In this document: positions 27,185 to 36,547 of the stretch, one piece after another
How the letters are laid out: every line of letters begins with the position of its first letter
Position numbering within the stretch: the first letter of the stretch is position 1
Source: Candidatus Kerfeldbacteria bacterium CG08_land_8_20_14_0_20_40_16
Lineage (GTDB): Bacteria; Patescibacteriota; Patescibacteriia; UM-FILTER-42-10
Length of the DNA: 38,288 nucleotides
NCBI GenBank assembly: GCA_002774635.1
Contig: PEXU01000057.1
Span: 1 to 38,288 of the forward strand
Direction of reading: 5' to 3'
Program-made: the position numbers and the translations under genes
The notes under the pieces: model-generated
Databases searched by the model: none
What the model was told of the DNA's origin: nothing
What the model saw: the letters and a program-made list of their open reading frames with translations, nothing else

Positions 27185-28201
27185 CTACTTAAACCACTTT
27201 TTTAAATCCTGATTTTTAATTGATTTAATTTGTTTTATTCTTTTTCGCTTCTGGGACATTTTAGGAATCTGCTTTACTATTTCCGGTAGCGCTTTTCGGG
27301 TATTCGGTTCTTTAAAAAGTAGATAAATTATTTTTTTTAACTCATACCACCAAATAACCGGGTGAAAAAAAATTCTTAGGTACCCCTCGTTTTTAATCAG
27401 CATCCAAAGGTGATTCCGATAAGAAAGATAGTTAGCAAGCGCTGTTTTTCCCCAACGGTTAGTTATTGTTCCTTTATCGGACAAATCTGTTTTTCGCGCC
27501 ACTGCCCGCCGGTGATAAGCTCTAGCGGAGGGGTTATAAACCGATTGATATCCCGCGAGCTTTAATCGCCAGGCGAGGTCGACATCTTCTTTGTAGGCAA
27601 AAAAGTCTTCGTCAAAATATTCACCATTTACCGCTACTCTTTCTAAGGCTGATTTACTGTATAAAACCAATGCTCCAGAAATCCCGAAAACTTCCTCACA
27701 ACGATCATATTGTCCCCGATCTTGCTCGTTTTCTCCGCGATCGATCGCTCTTCGGTTTTTGAAAATTACTATTCCGGTTGAGTCAATCGTATCAGAATCA
27801 GTCAGTGTCTTCAAGTTTTCAGGAAATCGAAGTAGTTTTCCTCCCGCCGACCCAATTTTATCATTAGATTGAGCCGTTTTTAAAATTTCTGATAAGAACT
27901 CCGGCTCTAGAATAATGTCGGGATTGCAAATTAGCAAATAAGGAGTACTGGCCAGTTTTATCGCCTGATTGTTAGCTTTGGCGAATCCGGTATTTTCCGC
28001 ATTTTGCCAGACCCTAAATTGGGGGTAGTTTTCCTTAATAAATTCAACTGTTCCATCAGAAGAATTATTATCAACAATAATTACCTGGTAATCCTTAAAA
28101 GACTGTTTTTGAAATGATTCAAAAAGCGCAGGCAAAAATCCTTTACTGTTCCAGGTAACAACGATAATAGTAATTTCTTTATTATGGTTTACTTGATTCA
28201 C
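27185..28201 (-). CDS. GT2-family glycosyltransferase (rhamnosyltransferase-like)
   Basis: ITIIVVTWNSKGFLPALFESF...IVDNNSSDGTVEFI...NTGFAKANNQAIKLASTPYLLICNPDIIL. Confidence 0.93.
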   Translation of the reverse strand: MNQVNHNKEITIIVVTWNSKGFLPALFESFQKQSFKDYQVIIVDNNSSDGTVEFIKENYPQFRVWQNAENTGFAKANNQAIKLASTPYLLICNPDIILEPEFLSEILKTAQSNDKIGSAGGKLLRFPENLKTLTDSDTIDSTGIVIFKNRRAIDRGENEQDRGQYDRCEEVFGISGALVLYSKSALERVAVNGEYFDEDFFAYKEDVDLAWRLKLAGYQSVYNPSARAYHRRAVARKTDLSDKGTITNRWGKTALANYLSYRNHLWMLIKNEGYLRIFFHPVIWWYELKKIIYLLFKEPNTRKALPEIVKQIPKMSQKRKRIKQIKSIKNQDLKKWFK

Positions 28202-29738
28202 TGTTATTAATAGATGAGGTTATTTCGTTACGATGATTAATTTCGGGAGGGTCCTTACCCAACATATTCAGTACCGCCGTAACCAGCAATATATATCCAA
28301 TTCCTAAGGGATGATTAAGATAAGGGGTGGTAAAATTAATAACCACTATAGTGAATAGACCAATTAATAGTCCTAAGATAATTGCTTGGATTGTGGAATT
28401 TTCCTTAAAACTAGCAAGGACCGTCCAGCCCCGACGGAAAATTTTAAAAATAAGAAATAAATAAGCGATCAAACCTAGTAATCCTAACTTAACCCAAATA
28501 TCGAGGTAGCCCCATTCAAAAGCATAGGTCGTGTACATTCCATCAGGATGAATTGATAAAAAACGAGGGTCGTCAGTTTTATAGGTGATGGTGGTGCCAA
28601 AGCCTGAACCAATAATGACATTTTCTTTTATTTTATTCGACAAGGGAGGTAAAAGCTTGAATCTGCTGGTAGCGCCGGCTTCTTCGGTGACGCCGGTGGT
28701 CCGTTCTTCAATCAGTCCTCCGGTAAACTGCGAAGGGCTTGGCCAAGGAAACTTGATGATTGCCAAAGTCAGCAGGTAGACCGCGGCAAAAGAAAACAAC
28801 AGACAGGTAGAAACGGCAAACACCCGCTTCATCGAAAGCTTCAGAATAAAGAAAGTAATGTGGTAAAGAGCCACTAAGCCGGCTAAGCCTCCTAACCACA
28901 AACTACGGGAGTAACTGACAAACACGACTAACGCTGATAATAGTCCCAAAAACCAGTAAAAATAATAATCCCTCTTAGAAAATTCTTTTCTTTTTACATT
29001 AATCATCAAAAATGCGATAAAGAAAAATATAATGATAGCGAAGATGTGACTTTGAAAAAATATCCGATAGAAATTATTGGGCATTTTAGTAATTTCCCCT
29101 ACCCCGGTGAGTCTTATCCATTGGTATAAACTGGTTAAAAGAAATTCAATCTGGTGGGAAAAAACAAAAAGGATAAATACGGTTTTTAAAATCATTGCCA
29201 AAGCGGAGGCCAGCATAACCTGAAAAGCTTTTTGCACTTTTTCCCACGAATTCAATGCTTCGATAAAGACAAAGATTAGTCCAAAGAATAACCATCCGTT
29301 AAAATCAAAAAAAGTATTATCAAAAGAATTATGGTTTATGATCCCCCTTAAAATTCCCCAGGCTAAAAAAATAAAAAGCAGTAGGTATCCTCCTAAAAGC
29401 GGAAACTTAACTTTTGTAATATTCTTATTTTTAATCAGTTTAAGAAGCCAAACGCCCAGCACAACCAAATACAGACCTAAACGAATAGAAATAGAAATTT
29501 CAGAAAATTCGTAGGAAAAAAGGTAACCTTTTGATCCGATAATCAACTCTGCTAGAATCAAAAATAGGCCATACTCCAGCTTCCAAAGGGAAAGAATTAA
29601 AGCAGAGAATAAAATGATAAAAAAACCAATTGTGTTGCAGCTGGGATAGAAATACGCTAAATAAGAAAAGGCCTCTACTACAGCAATGGCTAAAACTGTG
29701 TAAAAAAACAACTTACCAAATAATTTTAACTTAGTCAT
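28182..29738 (-). CDS. O-antigen ligase/polymerase-like multi-TM protein; start probably 29738 (MTKLKLFGKLFF)
   Basis: About 10 TM segments, Wzy_C-like periplasmic loop (NVIIGSGFGTTITY...HPDGMYTTYAFEWGYLDIWVKLGLLGLIAYL); ATG at 29738 follows the upstream stop with AGGAAT SD. Confidence 0.83.
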   Translation of the reverse strand: MTKLKLFGKLFFYTVLAIAVVEAFSYLAYFYPSCNTIGFFIILFSALILSLWKLEYGLFLILAELIIGSKGYLFSYEFSEISISIRLGLYLVVLGVWLLKLIKNKNITKVKFPLLGGYLLLFIFLAWGILRGIINHNSFDNTFFDFNGWLFFGLIFVFIEALNSWEKVQKAFQVMLASALAMILKTVFILFVFSHQIEFLLTSLYQWIRLTGVGEITKMPNNFYRIFFQSHIFAIIIFFFIAFLMINVKRKEFSKRDYYFYWFLGLLSALVVFVSYSRSLWLGGLAGLVALYHITFFILKLSMKRVFAVSTCLLFSFAAVYLLTLAIIKFPWPSPSQFTGGLIEERTTGVTEEAGATSRFKLLPPLSNKIKENVIIGSGFGTTITYKTDDPRFLSIHPDGMYTTYAFEWGYLDIWVKLGLLGLIAYLFLIFKIFRRGWTVLASFKENSTIQAIILGLLIGLFTIVVINFTTPYLNHPLGIGYILLVTAVLNMLGKDPPEINHRNEITSSINNSESSKP

Positions 29739-29739
29739 C

Positions 29740-30618
29740 TTATTCCTCGGAGCTTTTAATTGATTCAAGTAATTCCACTAAAAAGGCCGAGAACATGCTG
29801 AGCGGATAGAAAACTAAAAGTATCGCATATTCCCACTTGGAGCAATGCTTTCGGAAATAGTGAAAAAGACTTCGATTAAAAAGATATTGTTCTTTTGTGG
29901 CTTTCACTTTTTTGAAACTCTGGCCTTGTTTATGCATTATTTCACAGCTGGAATTATAAACGATCGGCCAATTTTTTTGTTGGGCGCGCTTACAAAAATC
30001 AACTTCCTCAAACCAGATCCAAAAATCTTCATCAAAAGGACCCACGCTTTCTAGACATTGTTTCCGAATCATAAAAAAAGCGCCCATTACCTGGTCGACA
30101 TTTTGAGTTTTTTGGTAGTTAAAATCTTTAGCAAAATAGCGCTTCAGCGAATCTAAATTAGGAAAAAAATGGTGCAGCTTAGTTAAAATGACAATTTGAG
30201 AAAAAAGATCAGGAAATCTTCTTACTGATTTTTGAGGTGACCCATCAGGATTAATAATCTTGCAGCCTAATACGCCTATTTTCTTATTCTGGTCCAGGTA
30301 GTTCAACGCTTCTGCTAAAGTGCGCCGCTTAACCTCGGTGTCGGGATTCAATAAAAGTAAATAGCGACCGCTCGCTTGCTCGATGGCCTGATTATTTGCT
30401 TTGGCAAACCCATTGTTCTGCTCATTGACGATTAGTTTAACATTTGGAAACTCTTTTTTTATCATTTGGGGAGTTCCGTCCCAGGAGGCATTGTCCACAA
30501 TAAAAACTTCAAATTTGAAGTTTTTTTCACTCTGGTCAATTGATTTTAAGCAGTTCCGCAGATCCTCCTTAGAGTTCCAACTGACAATGATAATAGATAG
30601 GTCAACTTTATCTTTCAT
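29740..30618 (-). CDS. GT2-family glycosyltransferase
   Basis: LSIIIVSWNSKEDLRNCLKSI...IVDNASWDGTPQMI...NNGFAKANNQAIEQASGRYLLLLNPDTEV. Confidence 0.94.
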   Translation of the reverse strand: MKDKVDLSIIIVSWNSKEDLRNCLKSIDQSEKNFKFEVFIVDNASWDGTPQMIKKEFPNVKLIVNEQNNGFAKANNQAIEQASGRYLLLLNPDTEVKRRTLAEALNYLDQNKKIGVLGCKIINPDGSPQKSVRRFPDLFSQIVILTKLHHFFPNLDSLKRYFAKDFNYQKTQNVDQVMGAFFMIRKQCLESVGPFDEDFWIWFEEVDFCKRAQQKNWPIVYNSSCEIMHKQGQSFKKVKATKEQYLFNRSLFHYFRKHCSKWEYAILLVFYPLSMFSAFLVELLESIKSSEE

Positions 30619-30625
30619 AGCCTGT

Positions 30626-30654
30626 ATTCTACTTCAAATTAGAGGTTTTGGCAA
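30626..30654 (-). promoter_or_regulatory. sigma70-type promoter TTGCCA-17-TAGAAT, predicted leaderless
   Basis: -35 30654-30649, -10 30631-30626, only 7 nt between the -10 and ATG 30618. Confidence 0.7.
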
Positions 30655-30683
30655 AGCTTTAAGTAGTTGATTTGAGCCAATTT

Positions 30684-30714
30684 AAAAAGCCATTTTGTCG
30701 AAAACAACATGGCT
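30684..30714 (-). terminator. rho-independent terminator after the ABC transporter operon
   Basis: Minus-strand AGCCAT-g-TTGT-tttcg-ACAA-a-ATGGCT followed by TTTT. Confidence 0.8.
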
Positions 30715-30723
30715 AATAAGAAT

Positions 30724-31701
30724 TTATTTGTTAGTTTGAAAAATATGACGGATTATCTCCTCTACTTTTATTTCATCAATCAAAATGTCATCGACCGGAA
30801 AAGCAGTTAATATTCTGACTGCATTTTCCTTCACATTTTGATCAGGTATTTTAAGCACCACCCTTCTTTTATCAAATTCCACAATTTCGCCAAGCAATGT
30901 CAATTGATCTACGGCGATATCATTTTTAAATGTTATTGTCACAATCTTGTGGGTGGCGTACTGGTCAATTAATCTTTGGATGTCTCCGTCATAGATAATT
31001 CCGCCTTTATTAATAATAATCACTCTTTGGCAGAGCTGCACGACATCCTCCATGTAATGTGAGGTCAAGAGAATTGTTGTTTTTCTTTCTTTGTTATATT
31101 TTTTAATGAATTCTCGGATTTTTTGTTGCGATACGACATCAAGGCCGATCGTTGGCTCATCTAAAAACAAAACTTTTGGGTTATGAAGCAGTGCCGCTAC
31201 CAATTCACATTTCATTCTTTGACCAAGAGATAGCTTTCGAACCTGAACGTTTAAAATATCACTAATATCCAGCAAATTAGAGAAGTAATCTATTGTCTTT
31301 TTAAACTGATCATTTGGTACCTCGTAAATCTCCTTGTTTAAGCTAAAACTTTCCATCGCAGGCAGATCCCACCAGAGCTGATTTTTTTGGCCCATGACAA
31401 TAGCAAACTGTTTTTGATATTCCTTCTGCCGTTGCCAAGGCGTGTAATCAAGCACCTTGGCGTCTCCTTCGCTAGGATACAGGATCCCAGAGAGCATTTT
31501 TAAGGTGGTAGTTTTCCCTGCTCCATTCGGTCCCAAAAATCCCACTAATTCCCCTTCTTCCACCGAGAAAGAAATTGATTTTACTGCTTCAGTAATTAAT
31601 TTTTCTCTCTGAAACAAACTTTTAAATGCACCAAAAAGTCCCGGTACTTTTTTATAATACTCAAAGTTTTTAGATAAATTTTTTACTGATATAGCAATCA
31701 T
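30724..31701 (-). CDS. ABC transporter ATP-binding protein
   Basis: GPNGAGKTTTLKML, LSLGQRMKCELVAALLHNPKVLFLDEPTIGLD. Confidence 0.95.
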   Translation of the reverse strand: MIAISVKNLSKNFEYYKKVPGLFGAFKSLFQREKLITEAVKSISFSVEEGELVGFLGPNGAGKTTTLKMLSGILYPSEGDAKVLDYTPWQRQKEYQKQFAIVMGQKNQLWWDLPAMESFSLNKEIYEVPNDQFKKTIDYFSNLLDISDILNVQVRKLSLGQRMKCELVAALLHNPKVLFLDEPTIGLDVVSQQKIREFIKKYNKERKTTILLTSHYMEDVVQLCQRVIIINKGGIIYDGDIQRLIDQYATHKIVTITFKNDIAVDQLTLLGEIVEFDKRRVVLKIPDQNVKENAVRILTAFPVDDILIDEIKVEEIIRHIFQTNK

Positions 31702-32492
31702 TAACTTGAAGCGGAGGAATAATGTTTTAACGCATAATTCCAGACCTTTTTACTAATTAAAGTCAGAATAAACGTGAAAACCACAAGATAAACATAATAG
31801 GGCCAATTAGTAGTTCCTAAAAACGCTTTACTGGGAACCGTGGCAATAGTTGCAATAGGAAATACGTAAAGGAATAAAAATGAAAATGCTCCTTTAAACA
31901 CATCGGTCGGAAAACGCCCTGTTCTAATTATATCCTCAAAAAATCGACCAAGGCCGGTAGCATTAATAGTCCAAAAAGCGCTGGAGGCAAAAATAACCAA
32001 GAGGCTAAATAGAAAAATTAATCCAAATCCAAGAAGTATAAGATATAATATAAAAGACAAAAACGAGAAAGCGCTCGCATAATGAGTGAAATAATAATAC
32101 CACAAAAATATTACCAAAGACGAACTAGTTAAGTCCATTAAGTCAATAATCCTAAAGCTGGAATAAAATAGTGGGTTCAAAGGCTTGGTTAATAAGAAAT
32201 CAAAATCACCTTTTTTAAGTAAATCGGGAAGGTAGTAGGACAAGTTACGATGAAAAGTGGTAAGAATGGTTGATTCAACGGTCAAATAAGTTATCGCCAG
32301 TAAAAAAACATCCTTGTATTCCCAGCCGGCTAAGAGCGGGGTATTAAAATAGATTACTCGAAATAACAGAATCAAAATTAACATCCGGGTGGCTTTTCCG
32401 AGCACGGCTAAAAAGAAACTGGGACGATAAGCCATTTGATTCTGTAAATTCACTTTTGAAAAAATCCAAATTATTTTAAGATATTTCTTCAT
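31701..32492 (-). CDS. ABC-2 family transporter permease
   Basis: 6-TM protein, 1-nt overlap with ATPase gene; KKGDFDFLLTKPLNPLFYS motif of the ABC-2 (PF06182-type) family. Confidence 0.85.
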   Translation of the reverse strand: MKKYLKIIWIFSKVNLQNQMAYRPSFFLAVLGKATRMLILILLFRVIYFNTPLLAGWEYKDVFLLAITYLTVESTILTTFHRNLSYYLPDLLKKGDFDFLLTKPLNPLFYSSFRIIDLMDLTSSSLVIFLWYYYFTHYASAFSFLSFILYLILLGFGLIFLFSLLVIFASSAFWTINATGLGRFFEDIIRTGRFPTDVFKGAFSFLFLYVFPIATIATVPSKAFLGTTNWPYYVYLVVFTFILTLISKKVWNYALKHYSSASS

Positions 32493-32495
32493 TGG

Positions 32496-33299
32496 TTAGT
32501 TGCCATAAGCTGAATATTTTTTTAATCCTTTTTCCCAAATCCAAACTGAAATCCCAATTAAGGCAGAAATCCAAACTAATAAAGCGCTAAAACCCAAAAT
32601 TATTTCCGACACTGACACTTTACCAAGATAAATCTGAAGTGGAAAGTAGGCCATGAACTTAAAGGGCAGTAGATTGAAAACAAGCTGCCAATTAGCTGGA
32701 AACAGTGATAGGGGGATTAAAGAGCCGGTGGCAATGCTCATAATGACTCTGATTACAAAGCGTGGTCCCCAGGTCTGGTCCATCCAAAATGCAATAATGC
32801 TAAAAATGTAAAAAAGAAAAAAATGCAAGATACCACCGAGCAAAACAGCCAAACAGAACATGAAAAAATTAGCTAGCGAAAAAGGAGGAATAAAATAATT
32901 TGAAAGAATCAAAATAATAACTAGATACTCGCCCATTCCCAAGATAAAAGTTAGAGCGCGGCGGCAAAGGTCACGACTTAGCCAGTAAAATGGAACACTG
33001 AGGGGTTTTACTAAAAAACCGGAAAGTTTTCCCCGATTTATGTCATCATTGATTTCGTCGCCCTGACTGGCGATTAAAATGAAGCTATTAATAATTCCGG
33101 CACCCAACAAATAAGTGATCATTTCTGGCAAGCTATAGCCGGCCACTATTTCGGTTTTTAAATCCCTAAAGATAGAGAACCAGACCGCAATTATTACCAG
33201 TTGGGCAACAAAACCGCCAATAACCTCTAAAAAAAGGTTGGTTCGGTAAGTTAAATATTCCTGCCAGGTTGCTTTTGCAACGGCTAAATATTTTTTCAT
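32496..33299 (-). CDS. ABC-2 family transporter permease; start moved to ATG 33299
   Basis: MKKYLAVAKATWQEYLTYRTNLFLEVIGGF...INRGKLSGFLVKPLSVPFYWLSRDLCRR; ATG overlaps the TGA of the 65-aa gene (TGATG). Confidence 0.85.
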   Translation of the reverse strand: MKKYLAVAKATWQEYLTYRTNLFLEVIGGFVAQLVIIAVWFSIFRDLKTEIVAGYSLPEMITYLLGAGIINSFILIASQGDEINDDINRGKLSGFLVKPLSVPFYWLSRDLCRRALTFILGMGEYLVIILILSNYFIPPFSLANFFMFCLAVLLGGILHFFLFYIFSIIAFWMDQTWGPRFVIRVIMSIATGSLIPLSLFPANWQLVFNLLPFKFMAYFPLQIYLGKVSVSEIILGFSALLVWISALIGISVWIWEKGLKKYSAYGN

Positions 33300-33496
33300 C
33301 AAATTCCTAAATAATTCGTATAGGTATTCAAAAACGAAGGCAAAAAAATAATAATAGCGATCAAGGGCAGAACGAAAAATGCCAAGCTTAAAATCAATGT
33401 CCATAAGAAATATTTTTTCATTCGCTCGACGGATCGGTAAATTGCGTCTATTTTTTGTTCTAGCTCTTCTATTTTTTGAAAAATATCCTGGGGCAT
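33299..33496 (-). CDS. small coiled-coil/TM protein (65 aa)
   Basis: MPQDIFQKIEELEQKIDAIYRSVERMKKYFLWTLILSLAFFVLPLIAIIIFLPSFL; TGATG coupling to the permease gene, 1-nt gap to the DUF1653 stop. Confidence 0.75.
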   Translation of the reverse strand: MPQDIFQKIEELEQKIDAIYRSVERMKKYFLWTLILSLAFFVLPLIAIIIFLPSFLNTYTNYLGI

Positions 33497-33497
33497 A

Positions 33498-33707
33498 TTA
33501 TTTTTTCATAATTTTAAATCTAGACACTAATCGCCCATCGACTTTGACTTTTCCGGTGAACATTTTTAACGGTCTTAACCATAATTTTTTACTACCGTGG
33601 AGAGATTGATAGGTCACAAATTTCTCTTTAGTTTCACTATGTAGGGCAATCCCAATGACCTTGTATTTTTTACCTTTGTAATGTTTATGGTTTCCAGTTT
33701 TTATCAG
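33498..33707 (-). CDS. DUF1653 domain-containing protein, non-canonical start (CTG or nearby), absent from the supplied ORF track
   Basis: Reverse-strand translation LIKTGNHKHYKGKKYKVIGIALHSETKEKFVTYQSLHGSKKLWLRPLKMFTGKVKVDGRLVSRFKIMKK*; matches the DUF1653 pattern (HYKGxxYxVIGxAxHSETxExxVxYQ...LWxRPLxMF). Confidence 0.78.
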   Translation of the reverse strand: MIKTGNHKHYKGKKYKVIGIALHSETKEKFVTYQSLHGSKKLWLRPLKMFTGKVKVDGRLVSRFKIMKK

Positions 33708-33765
33708 TCTTTCTAAATTAAGAAATTATACATTATCCATTTTAAATTATGCATTAGTCTATTCC

Positions 33766-35484
33766 CTACCAACTCCCCCCGCCACCACCACCAAAGCCTC
33801 CTCCCGAAGATCCTCCGCCGCCAAAGCCGCTTCCGCCTCCGGAAGCCGAGGAAGGTCGAGATGCTAAAGTTGTATTCGCTTGGTTCTGAAAGCCGTTGAG
33901 ACTATTGGCAAGGTATAAAGCAGTAAAATATCTTCCACTCGGGTCAGAATACCAACTGGGTGGCTCTTTATAAATTCCTTCAAACTGCTTAGCCCATTCC
34001 TTTTCTACCCCTAAAACCATGGCATAAGGCAGCAGTTTTTCAAAATGCTGGGGATCTTTTTGAGGCGCATTATGAAATTTCAATCGGTCTTTTTCAGCGA
34101 CCGTTAGGTAGTATTTTAAGCCCAGAATGTATTCTTTGGCTTCCACCCCTTTTTTCGTTTTAGCTGGCATAAAGAAACTATAAATAAAGACAATAATAGC
34201 GGACAATATAAAGCTGAATACGCCCAGGCCGCCAATTAAACCATAAGCGCAAAGTGAAACAAAAATGATGAGGATATTAATAGCGATATAAGCTGCTCTG
34301 ACATTCCTTGGATTTTTAGGAAAATACCGTTTATCTAGTATTGATTTATAAATCTTATTTTTGACATCCTCCAGATCCTTGTAGAACTTGTTTTTCAGAC
34401 TGGATAGCCGGACAACGCGCTCCTGATCGGAAAAAAAGCTATCCATCAATTTCTTTTCAAATTCATTAGCTAGATCACCGCTTTCCTTCAATTTTTCCAG
34501 TTCATAGTCTTCTTTAGCAAATACTCCCTTTCCGGATTTACGGATTATCTTTAGATAACCATTAACGGCTAAATAAATTATTTCTGCTGAAATATCTTTT
34601 TTATCCGTCTTTTCGTCCACGATCGTTCCGACTTCCGCCGGGGTCAGATTATCAGGCGGCTCAAATTGGGCTATAATTGTTCCTTTCCCTTCGGGATCCC
34701 TTCCTCTTTTATTCCAGAGATAAAACATTAATCCAAAAACTAGCAGGGGGAGAAAAAGTATTCCATTATCCTTCAATAAATCCCAAAACGATTGCCATTT
34801 AGAAGGAGGAGTCAAAATTCCTTTAGGAAGCCCCGTAACAACCGTCAAACCTTCTTGGGGGTACAAGGATTTCTCAGCGAACGATACTCCCTCAATTAAC
34901 CCCTGGCTGTTTTCTTGAAAATAATTAGATTGGCATTCGCTGGTACTGCCCAAAGCCCCGGCATAACAGATCGCTTGCAATTCCGCAACGGAAATAGACT
35001 GGGGGAATTTGACAATTGCTTGGGCATTATCAATAGCAACTTCCCATTCGTTGCCGGTCGCGTTCCAATAAAGTTCATCATGATCATCGAAAAAATTAAT
35101 TGCCCGGGCGATTGTATAGCTGATTAAATAGGTTTTTTGTCCGGTAACGTATTTGTCAGCGTCCCCTATCTTTATTTCCGCGTTTTTTCCCGGATAGGAT
35201 ACGGCAAAGGAATATTCTTTTCCATTTTCATCTACAACATTGATATTAGAAATTCTTAGTTGGTAATTACCACCCCGAGCCTTATATTTTATCGGGATGT
35301 CGCGATAAATACCGTGCCGCTGAAGTTCTTCAAAGTCGTAATCAATTTTTTCTTGGACATTAATAGTTGTATCAGAATTAATTTCAATTGTTACTTCAAA
35401 ATTGCTGATTTTTTCGGCAAAGGCAATCCGAGGAAAAATTATAAACCCAATCGCTAGCAGAATGAAGGTGAAAATTTTTCTCAT
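33766..35484 (-). CDS. DUF2207 domain-containing membrane protein
   Basis: Signal peptide, [27 protein letters not shown] segments, Gly-rich C-terminus [24 protein letters not shown]. Confidence 0.92.
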   Translation of the reverse strand: MRKIFTFILLAIGFIIFPRIAFAEKISNFEVTIEINSDTTINVQEKIDYDFEELQRHGIYRDIPIKYKARGGNYQLRISNINVVDENGKEYSFAVSYPGKNAEIKIGDADKYVTGQKTYLISYTIARAINFFDDHDELYWNATGNEWEVAIDNAQAIVKFPQSISVAELQAICYAGALGSTSECQSNYFQENSQGLIEGVSFAEKSLYPQEGLTVVTGLPKGILTPPSKWQSFWDLLKDNGILFLPLLVFGLMFYLWNKRGRDPEGKGTIIAQFEPPDNLTPAEVGTIVDEKTDKKDISAEIIYLAVNGYLKIIRKSGKGVFAKEDYELEKLKESGDLANEFEKKLMDSFFSDQERVVRLSSLKNKFYKDLEDVKNKIYKSILDKRYFPKNPRNVRAAYIAINILIIFVSLCAYGLIGGLGVFSFILSAIIVFIYSFFMPAKTKKGVEAKEYILGLKYYLTVAEKDRLKFHNAPQKDPQHFEKLLPYAMVLGVEKEWAKQFEGIYKEPPSWYSDPSGRYFTALYLANSLNGFQNQANTTLASRPSSASGGGSGFGGGGSSGGGFGGGGGGSW

Positions 35485-35487
35485 AAG

Positions 35488-35775
35488 TTAATTCAAATTG
35501 TTGTTTTTAAATTTACCATGACGGTGTTCAATATAAACAATTCGCCACCACCAACATCCCAGCAAATAACCGCCAACTATTCCTAAAATTGGCAATCCAA
35601 TTTGAAGCCAGATTGGCAAAGCGCAGGACCCTTTTCCTAAAACGGAGTGCCAGTTAACGGTGGCACTGTTAACGTTCTGAAGATAAATAATTTCAATTAG
35701 AGCATGAATTAAAAAACTTAAAATGAGTCCCAAAACAATTGAAAGAAATAAATAAATAATCTTTTTTAACCGCAT
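35488..35775 (-). CDS. small two-TM protein of unknown function; start moved to ATG 35775
   Basis: MRLKKIIYLFLSIVLGLILSFLIHALIEIIYLQ...GKGSCALPIWLQIGLPILGIVGGYLLGCWWWRIVYIEHRHGKF; the track's extension to 35904 overlaps the upstream gene. Confidence 0.72.
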   Translation of the reverse strand: MRLKKIIYLFLSIVLGLILSFLIHALIEIIYLQNVNSATVNWHSVLGKGSCALPIWLQIGLPILGIVGGYLLGCWWWRIVYIEHRHGKFKNNNLN

Positions 35776-35779
35776 AATT

Positions 35780-36529
35780 TTATAAGAATTCACTAAGCTG
35801 CTTTTCGCCGGGAACCAACTCCACTTTCGCGGGAAGCGTCCCCTTCCGGACCGCATAACCGTCATGGAATTCCAAAGTGTCAATGCTAAAGGCCTCGATT
35901 TCATTCATCTGATTATTCACTGCTTTTTCGGCTATTTCCTCAATCTTGGAGTAATATTTTTTCGGAACTGGAATCCTTCCCACTTTTACCTTATCCAGCT
36001 TGATATCAACTGATTTATTTGATGTTCGGGTAACATAAACTTTGGCATAAACTGGTGCCTTTATATACGTTTTTACAAAAGTAGACAGTTCTAGGCCACC
36101 CTCAATGTATTTTACCTGAAGATCTTTGATATGTGGTGCGTTTTGAAGAAAATGCTGTAAAAACGAAGTTACTTCTTCTGAAGTATAAGTGACATCAACA
36201 TTGACTTTACCGGTAAACTTTTTATTTCTCACACCTGAATACTCAGTGGGATCTCCGTTGATTGTCATCGGATTTCCCGCCATGGCACTAGCTAATGCTT
36301 CGGGACTTGCTTTAATTCCCAAATCAATGGGCTTATTTGTACCGAAAATCTGAGATATTACGGGAACATTATAGATCCCAGTTGCGCCTAAAAAAATAAA
36401 GGGTAATCCAAGAATGATTACCAAAATTATCAACCATTTTATCCACTTGCGCTTTCTTTTCTTTTCTTTTTTTTCTTCCTGCGGAACTGACGAGGGAACC
36501 TCGCCAGCAGTATTATTTTCCACTCTCAT
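35780..36529 (-). CDS. hypothetical single-TM exported protein
   Basis: Lys-rich N-terminus then TM WIKWLIILVIILGLPFIFLGATGIY, about 200 aa extracytoplasmic domain. Confidence 0.7.
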   Translation of the reverse strand: MRVENNTAGEVPSSVPQEEKKEKKRKRKWIKWLIILVIILGLPFIFLGATGIYNVPVISQIFGTNKPIDLGIKASPEALASAMAGNPMTINGDPTEYSGVRNKKFTGKVNVDVTYTSEEVTSFLQHFLQNAPHIKDLQVKYIEGGLELSTFVKTYIKAPVYAKVYVTRTSNKSVDIKLDKVKVGRIPVPKKYYSKIEEIAEKAVNNQMNEIEAFSIDTLEFHDGYAVRKGTLPAKVELVPGEKQLSEFL

Positions 36530-36547
36530 ATAATTAGCTGTTAATAT

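Noticed and set aside
33300-33404. N-terminal extension of the ABC-2 permease (MDIDFKLGIFRSALDRYYYF...)
   Set aside because: Overlaps the better supported 65-aa CDS; the internal ATG 33299 gives the usual permease N-terminus
33773-33840. Repetitive GGN-rich DNA
   Set aside because: Encodes the Gly-rich C-terminus typical of DUF2207 proteins; not a CRISPR or satellite repeat
35776-35904. N-terminal 43 aa of the 138-aa ORF
   Set aside because: Lies inside the 36529-35780 gene; ATG 35775 gives a natural TM start
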